A program made the translations under genes and the position numbers. Below the pieces are notes generated by a model. That model was not told the origin of the DNA and searched no databases. It worked only from the letters and a program-made list of their open reading frames with translations. DNA of 64,000 nt from Dietzia massiliensis (GTDB taxonomy: Bacteria; Actinomycetota; Actinomycetes; Mycobacteriales; Mycobacteriaceae): NCBI RefSeq assembly GCF_018390595.1, contig NZ_JAHBAV010000001.1, positions 1-64,000 on the forward strand, in the 5' to 3' direction. This document shows, in pieces, positions 61,601-64,000 of this stretch. How positions within the stretch are numbered: the stretch's first letter is position 1; each line of letters begins with the position of its first letter.

Positions 61601-62707
61601 GGTCTGCACCGCGCCGCCGATGGGGCCGGCTCGGGAGTCGAGCTGATCCGGCGCGGCCGGATAGGTCACGTCATCGGCATGACGCTGCACCCGGAATGGG
61701 CCAAACCGCTCGCCTCCGAGGTGCACCAGGCCGCGCGAGACCTGCTGCAGGAGCCAGGGGTCCAAGTGGTCTCCCCCGAGCTGGTCGATCAGGAACTGGG
61801 TTCAGTCGCCACAAGCGTGCTGAGCAAACTCGCGGTTTCCCGGGAACGGGTTGGGATCGAGACACTTCGGGAACTCGCCGTCGCTGGTGACCCGGATATG
61901 TCGATCAACACGGCGGGGGAACTGTACTCGACCCACATTGAAGTACGAGACCTCATCAGCCTGACGCTGCCCCAGGCTGCACGGGAGTTCTCTCTTGAGC
62001 TCCTCTCGGACTCGATCCGGGCCAGGTTCCCGCAGCTTGCTAGTCGCGCACCTCGGCGCGACGACGTGGAAGCGGTGCTGTCGGAGGCCATGCCAGGCAT
62101 GGCGTACGACTCGGCACGCCGAGTCTTCCGGTACTTCTCGGACACGCCGGCTGGTCTGAGCGCAGTTCTTACCCGAACCCCGTCCTCGCACCGGACCCGG
62201 GTCGGCGCCGGCGAAGATCCCGTGGTGGAGCAACTGAGCAGGGCGCTCTCCGGAGCAGGTTTCGTCTCCGTGTCGGTGCCATATGGGCGCAGTGACGAGA
62301 TCGCAGACCAGCTCGCCATGCACGTCGGAGGTCAGGTGGTGGACCTGTCCGACAAGGTGCTGGGCAGGCTCGACGAAGCGCTCATCGCGAGCGGGCAGGA
62401 AAGCAAACGCGATGAGGTCCTGCAACTCGCCCCAGACCAGCTGCGGCCGGTGATGGAGACCCATGTTCGGTCGGTCCTGGACGAGGTGGATGCGTTGCCC
62501 GACCCCGTGGTGGTCCTCACGGAGGCATCGCTGCTGGCGGGGTATTCGCAACTCGATCAGCTCTCACGGTGGACCAACCTTTCCGCCCCACCGCAGCGGC
62601 CGGTGGTGCTGATCACCAGCCGCCCCACGGATGCCCCGGGGCAGCCGGATCAGGTGGAGGGCCGACAGTTGCCGATCACAAGTGATTCGCAACTCGTCAG
62701 CGTCTAG
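58610..62707 (+). CDS. pglW: PglW-type kinase with NERD domain (BREX type 2/Pgl phage defence)
   Basis: Large protein of 1365 residues resembling PglW of the Pgl system. It opens with a NERD-like domain (about 35-135) with D55 and E68-x-K70, a PD-(D/E)xK nuclease-type core. Kinase domain 1 (about 260-520) is degenerate: HRGLDP (354) replaces HRDLKP and VDGW (385) stands for DFG. Kinase domain 2 (about 553-830) is intact: GSGSTALGILV loop, HRDIKPSN (678-685), DFS (701). A C-terminal part of about 500 residues has no motif I know. The GTG has an AGGAGG site 10 bases upstream. pglX follows at 72 bases. Confidence 0.85.
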   Translation: MRQDSERWTEVSRSAFDHEKQGLALLAGAVPDSSPYRVWANFEFQDSHGQWHEVDALVVGQSRIHLLELKSYHGRLGGDEHLWVTERRGRVDRMRSPMVATRRKAQRFKSRLEEEISKIARDPENTRMVREAAAKFGRIPWIQEAVFLHNPAIRSSLPPGKAHNIFGVDPADFPFETLDTGLPPISERIQEPSGGSRINELQELVIAVAMQSIAGIAVRDQYAGSFLLHDRLDSPDPRFHEWDGEHKETGDPIRARVLNLDSVAHEGQRLSMRKNLRREYELLAGLNHQHIVSPRSMETLRGTSEEVVVYPALPEYQPLDVALPGARLSAAERAEIVHQVASAVLYAHQHQVVHRGLDPATVLLNVERVSSLPVDRPGRIEVKVDGWSRAGTTEASGTVLGATGSAVTSVSVDDATAVFQAPEASGMHTPDRLAADLFSLGAVAYYVLTGAEPASDRSDLLDRLERDRGLDVTAVTNEFDQHLRDLVKTATAPVVSDRIKSFLPTSATPGDTPVRVFVEKWDSAAGQDDTRASSPQMDAAAPMIDGKIADRFVVKQVLGSGSTALGILVEDTDDPDGPPKVLKVGRDDQAAARLRGEAEVLRSLAKGLPAKYSKLFVSLLADPMVVHNNRTCLVLSSCGTVTLAGALQLGPVAQSRFWKFAANLADMLVALEAAGVAHRDIKPSNLGIRRPGKNAHLALFDFSASRESLHHTEVGTGAYRDPFLGRHGRRTADSAAERYAAGVVLFEMATGSTPTYGDGLTDPSLTDGRVAIDQDTFPAEWSDEVVDAMTAIFHRLLDGDVRSRYGSAEEFRDALATATSLYGGDQERSPRHASPTTEATNATVIGRDVTARRGDTLTATTVALPGMGQLADELLAQSGSSRTSDYKLVRAILGLADDSPADPFQAMSAFAETLRVTQGRIPQITGKFPDLWKSSPLLRDSFEAICGAIHSEIVRRGGVASIRQLAAALEQLLGSDPSRSREDFERLRLGILRMFDLGLHRAADGAGSGVELIRRGRIGHVIGMTLHPEWAKPLASEVHQAARDLLQEPGVQVVSPELVDQELGSVATSVLSKLAVSRERVGIETLRELAVAGDPDMSINTAGELYSTHIEVRDLISLTLPQAAREFSLELLSDSIRARFPQLASRAPRRDDVEAVLSEAMPGMAYDSARRVFRYFSDTPAGLSAVLTRTPSSHRTRVGAGEDPVVEQLSRALSGAGFVSVSVPYGRSDEIADQLAMHVGGQVVDLSDKVLGRLDEALIASGQESKRDEVLQLAPDQLRPVMETHVRSVLDEVDALPDPVVVLTEASLLAGYSQLDQLSRWTNLSAPPQRPVVLITSRPTDAPGQPDQVEGRQLPITSDSQLVSV

Positions 62708-62779
62708 TCGTTTATCACTTCTCAAGATCGTTCGGATGGCCCGGTTTCCGGAGCCGCCCTCAAGGAAAGGATGTGCCAC

Positions 62780-64000
62780 ATGGCTGGTCGTGCGCGGGGC
62801 GGGCGGAAGGCTCAGGATCAGACGTTGACGCAGGCGTTGCAGCCGGTGGTGCGTGATTTGGTTGAGGACATGCGCGAGCGGTTGGAGGACGACGCCGACC
62901 AGGCGGCTGTGTGGAGGGCGCGGCATGCCGGGTTGGTGGAGGCACAGCGCACTGGTGCTACATGGACAGATTGGGTGGAGGACCAGCTCACGCAGGCTGC
63001 GGTGGGGTGGGTGCTCACCAGCGTGTTTGTGCGTTTCTGTGAGGACAACGACCTGCTGGGGCGACATAAGCGGTGGATCAGCGGCGCTGATGCTGATGGG
63101 CGGGCCCGGGCGGTGGATGAACAGGAGCGGTTTTTCACGCAGAACCTTGATCAGGGGTTCCGCGGGTATCTGAGGTATGCGTTTGCGCAGCTTGAGCGTT
63201 CTCCTGCTGCCGCGTCACTGGTGGGTGAGCATGCGGCGATCCACATTGCTGAGCCGAGTGATCAGGCCGCGCAGCGGTTGGTGGAATTCTGGCGCCAGGC
63301 TGACGCGGAGAATGCGACCGTGTGGGCATTGCAAGATCCGCAGCTCGATACGCGATTTCTTGGCGATATGTATCAAGATTTGTCCGAGTACGCGAAGAAG
63401 AAGTACGCGTTGCTGCAGACACCGGAGTTCGTGGAGGAGTTCATTCTCGATCGCACCTTGACGCCGGCGTTGGTGGAGCGTCGTCCTCGCCGTCCCCGGG
63501 TTGAGGATGATGGGCGCACTACTCCGGTGGACTTCAAGGTCATTGACCCGACGTGCGGTTCGGGCCACTTCCTCCTCGGGGCGTTCGGCCGATTGCTGGA
63601 CTATTGGCGACAGAATGAGCCGGGGCTTGATCCGGCGGAGCATGCCCGGCTGGCGCTGGAGTCGATTCACGGGGTGGACATCAATCCGTTCGCTGTCGCC
63701 ATCGCCAGGTTCCGACTGGTGGTAGCGGCGCTCCAGGCGATGGGCATGTCGAGTCTGTTGGACGCACCCCAGCTGCCGCTAAACGTATACGCGGGTGACT
63801 CGTTGCTGTGGAGCGAAGACTCGGCTGGCCAGTCCGGTCTTGAGTACGGCATCTCCTTCGACCCGGACGCGGTGGCGAGTGGCGCGCAACTGACCACCGA
63901 GGACGTCGAGGCTCTGCGTCGAGTTTTGGCGCGGGATCAGTACGACGTGGTGGTGGGAAATCCCCCCTACATCACGGTCAAGGACAAGGCGCTCAATCAG
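62780..64000 (+). CDS. pglX: PglX-type adenine-specific DNA methyltransferase (5' part; cut by window edge)
   Basis: First 407 codons of a DNA methyltransferase, open to the window end. An N-terminal helical domain (about 1-240) precedes the SAM motif DPTCGSGHFLLGAF (from D256) and the catalytic motif NPPY (394-397), which indicates N6-adenine methylation. In Pgl and BREX, PglX marks host DNA and gives the system its self/non-self discrimination. The ATG at 62780 is preferred because GGAAAGG lies 9 bases before it; the ATG at 62771 abuts the site too closely. GC and third-position GC are lower than in the housekeeping genes. Confidence 0.85.
   Translation, partial: MAGRARGGRKAQDQTLTQALQPVVRDLVEDMRERLEDDADQAAVWRARHAGLVEAQRTGATWTDWVEDQLTQAAVGWVLTSVFVRFCEDNDLLGRHKRWISGADADGRARAVDEQERFFTQNLDQGFRGYLRYAFAQLERSPAAASLVGEHAAIHIAEPSDQAAQRLVEFWRQADAENATVWALQDPQLDTRFLGDMYQDLSEYAKKKYALLQTPEFVEEFILDRTLTPALVERRPRRPRVEDDGRTTPVDFKVIDPTCGSGHFLLGAFGRLLDYWRQNEPGLDPAEHARLALESIHGVDINPFAVAIARFRLVVAALQAMGMSSLLDAPQLPLNVYAGDSLLWSEDSAGQSGLEYGISFDPDAVASGAQLTTEDVEALRRVLARDQYDVVVGNPPYITVKDKALNQ

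Overview
This is a high-GC actinobacterial chromosome segment. Mycothiol synthesis (mshC), pupylation genes, InhA/MabA fatty-acid synthesis, RipA-type wall hydrolase, AcnR-controlled aconitase and many GTG starts all point to Mycobacteriales (Corynebacteriales). Gene order follows two M. tuberculosis blocks known from memory: roughly Rv2093c-Rv2140c, then Rv1496-Rv1474c. Very high GC with no 20S proteasome genes at the pup locus suggests a Dietzia-like genus; the genus is inference.

Region 1 (1-9.2 kb, minus strand): one convergent-free run, arc(mpa)-dop-pup-pafA-pafB-pafC-tatA-tatC, with trmI upstream. prcB and prcA, which normally follow pup, are absent, and the ATPase lacks the C-terminal GQYL proteasome-docking tail. 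Region 2 (9.2-25.6 kb): housekeeping genes in Rv2119-Rv2140 order: RecB-type nuclease, thioesterase, HAD-hisE-hisG, a secreted protein, metH, PAC2, mshC, an SCO1664-like protein, DUF3090, a phosphatase, uppP, a lipoprotein, pyrD, a PEBP protein and tRNA-Leu(GAG). Region 3 (25.6-33.8 kb): more variable genes: a HExxH protein, an atypical SDR coupled to a DinB-like protein and a nucleoside hydrolase, a TrxR-like flavoprotein, an acyltransferase, and a YCII/ECF42 sigma pair. Region 4 (33.8-53.5 kb): methylmalonyl-CoA mutase operon (mutA-mutB-meaB), TVP38, DUF3097, fabG-inhA-hemH, moxR-DUF58-VWA, ripA, an Rv1476-like membrane protein, and acn-acnR. Region 5 (53.5-58.4 kb): aldo-keto reductase, an MFS_2 transporter coupled to a PLP lyase, a small membrane protein and a universal stress protein.

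Region 6 (58.4 kb to the end) has lower GC and starts a phage-defence operon of the Pgl/BREX type 2 kind: pglW (NERD nuclease-like domain, degenerate kinase, intact kinase) and the beginning of the methyltransferase pglX. The window edge cuts pglX, so the remaining genes of the system are not visible.

Regulation can be read directly in several places. Thirteen genes show a TANNNT -10 box 6-8 bases before the start codon, the layout expected of leaderless mRNAs. The acn promoter carries a perfect match to the known AcnR operator inside its 17-bp spacer. The ripA upstream region holds a CRP/GlxR-like palindrome and an MtrA-like box. I saw no insertion sequence, prophage, CRISPR array or rRNA. 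No wholly undescribed system is evident; the proteasome-less Pup locus and the divergent PglW are the most interesting systems.
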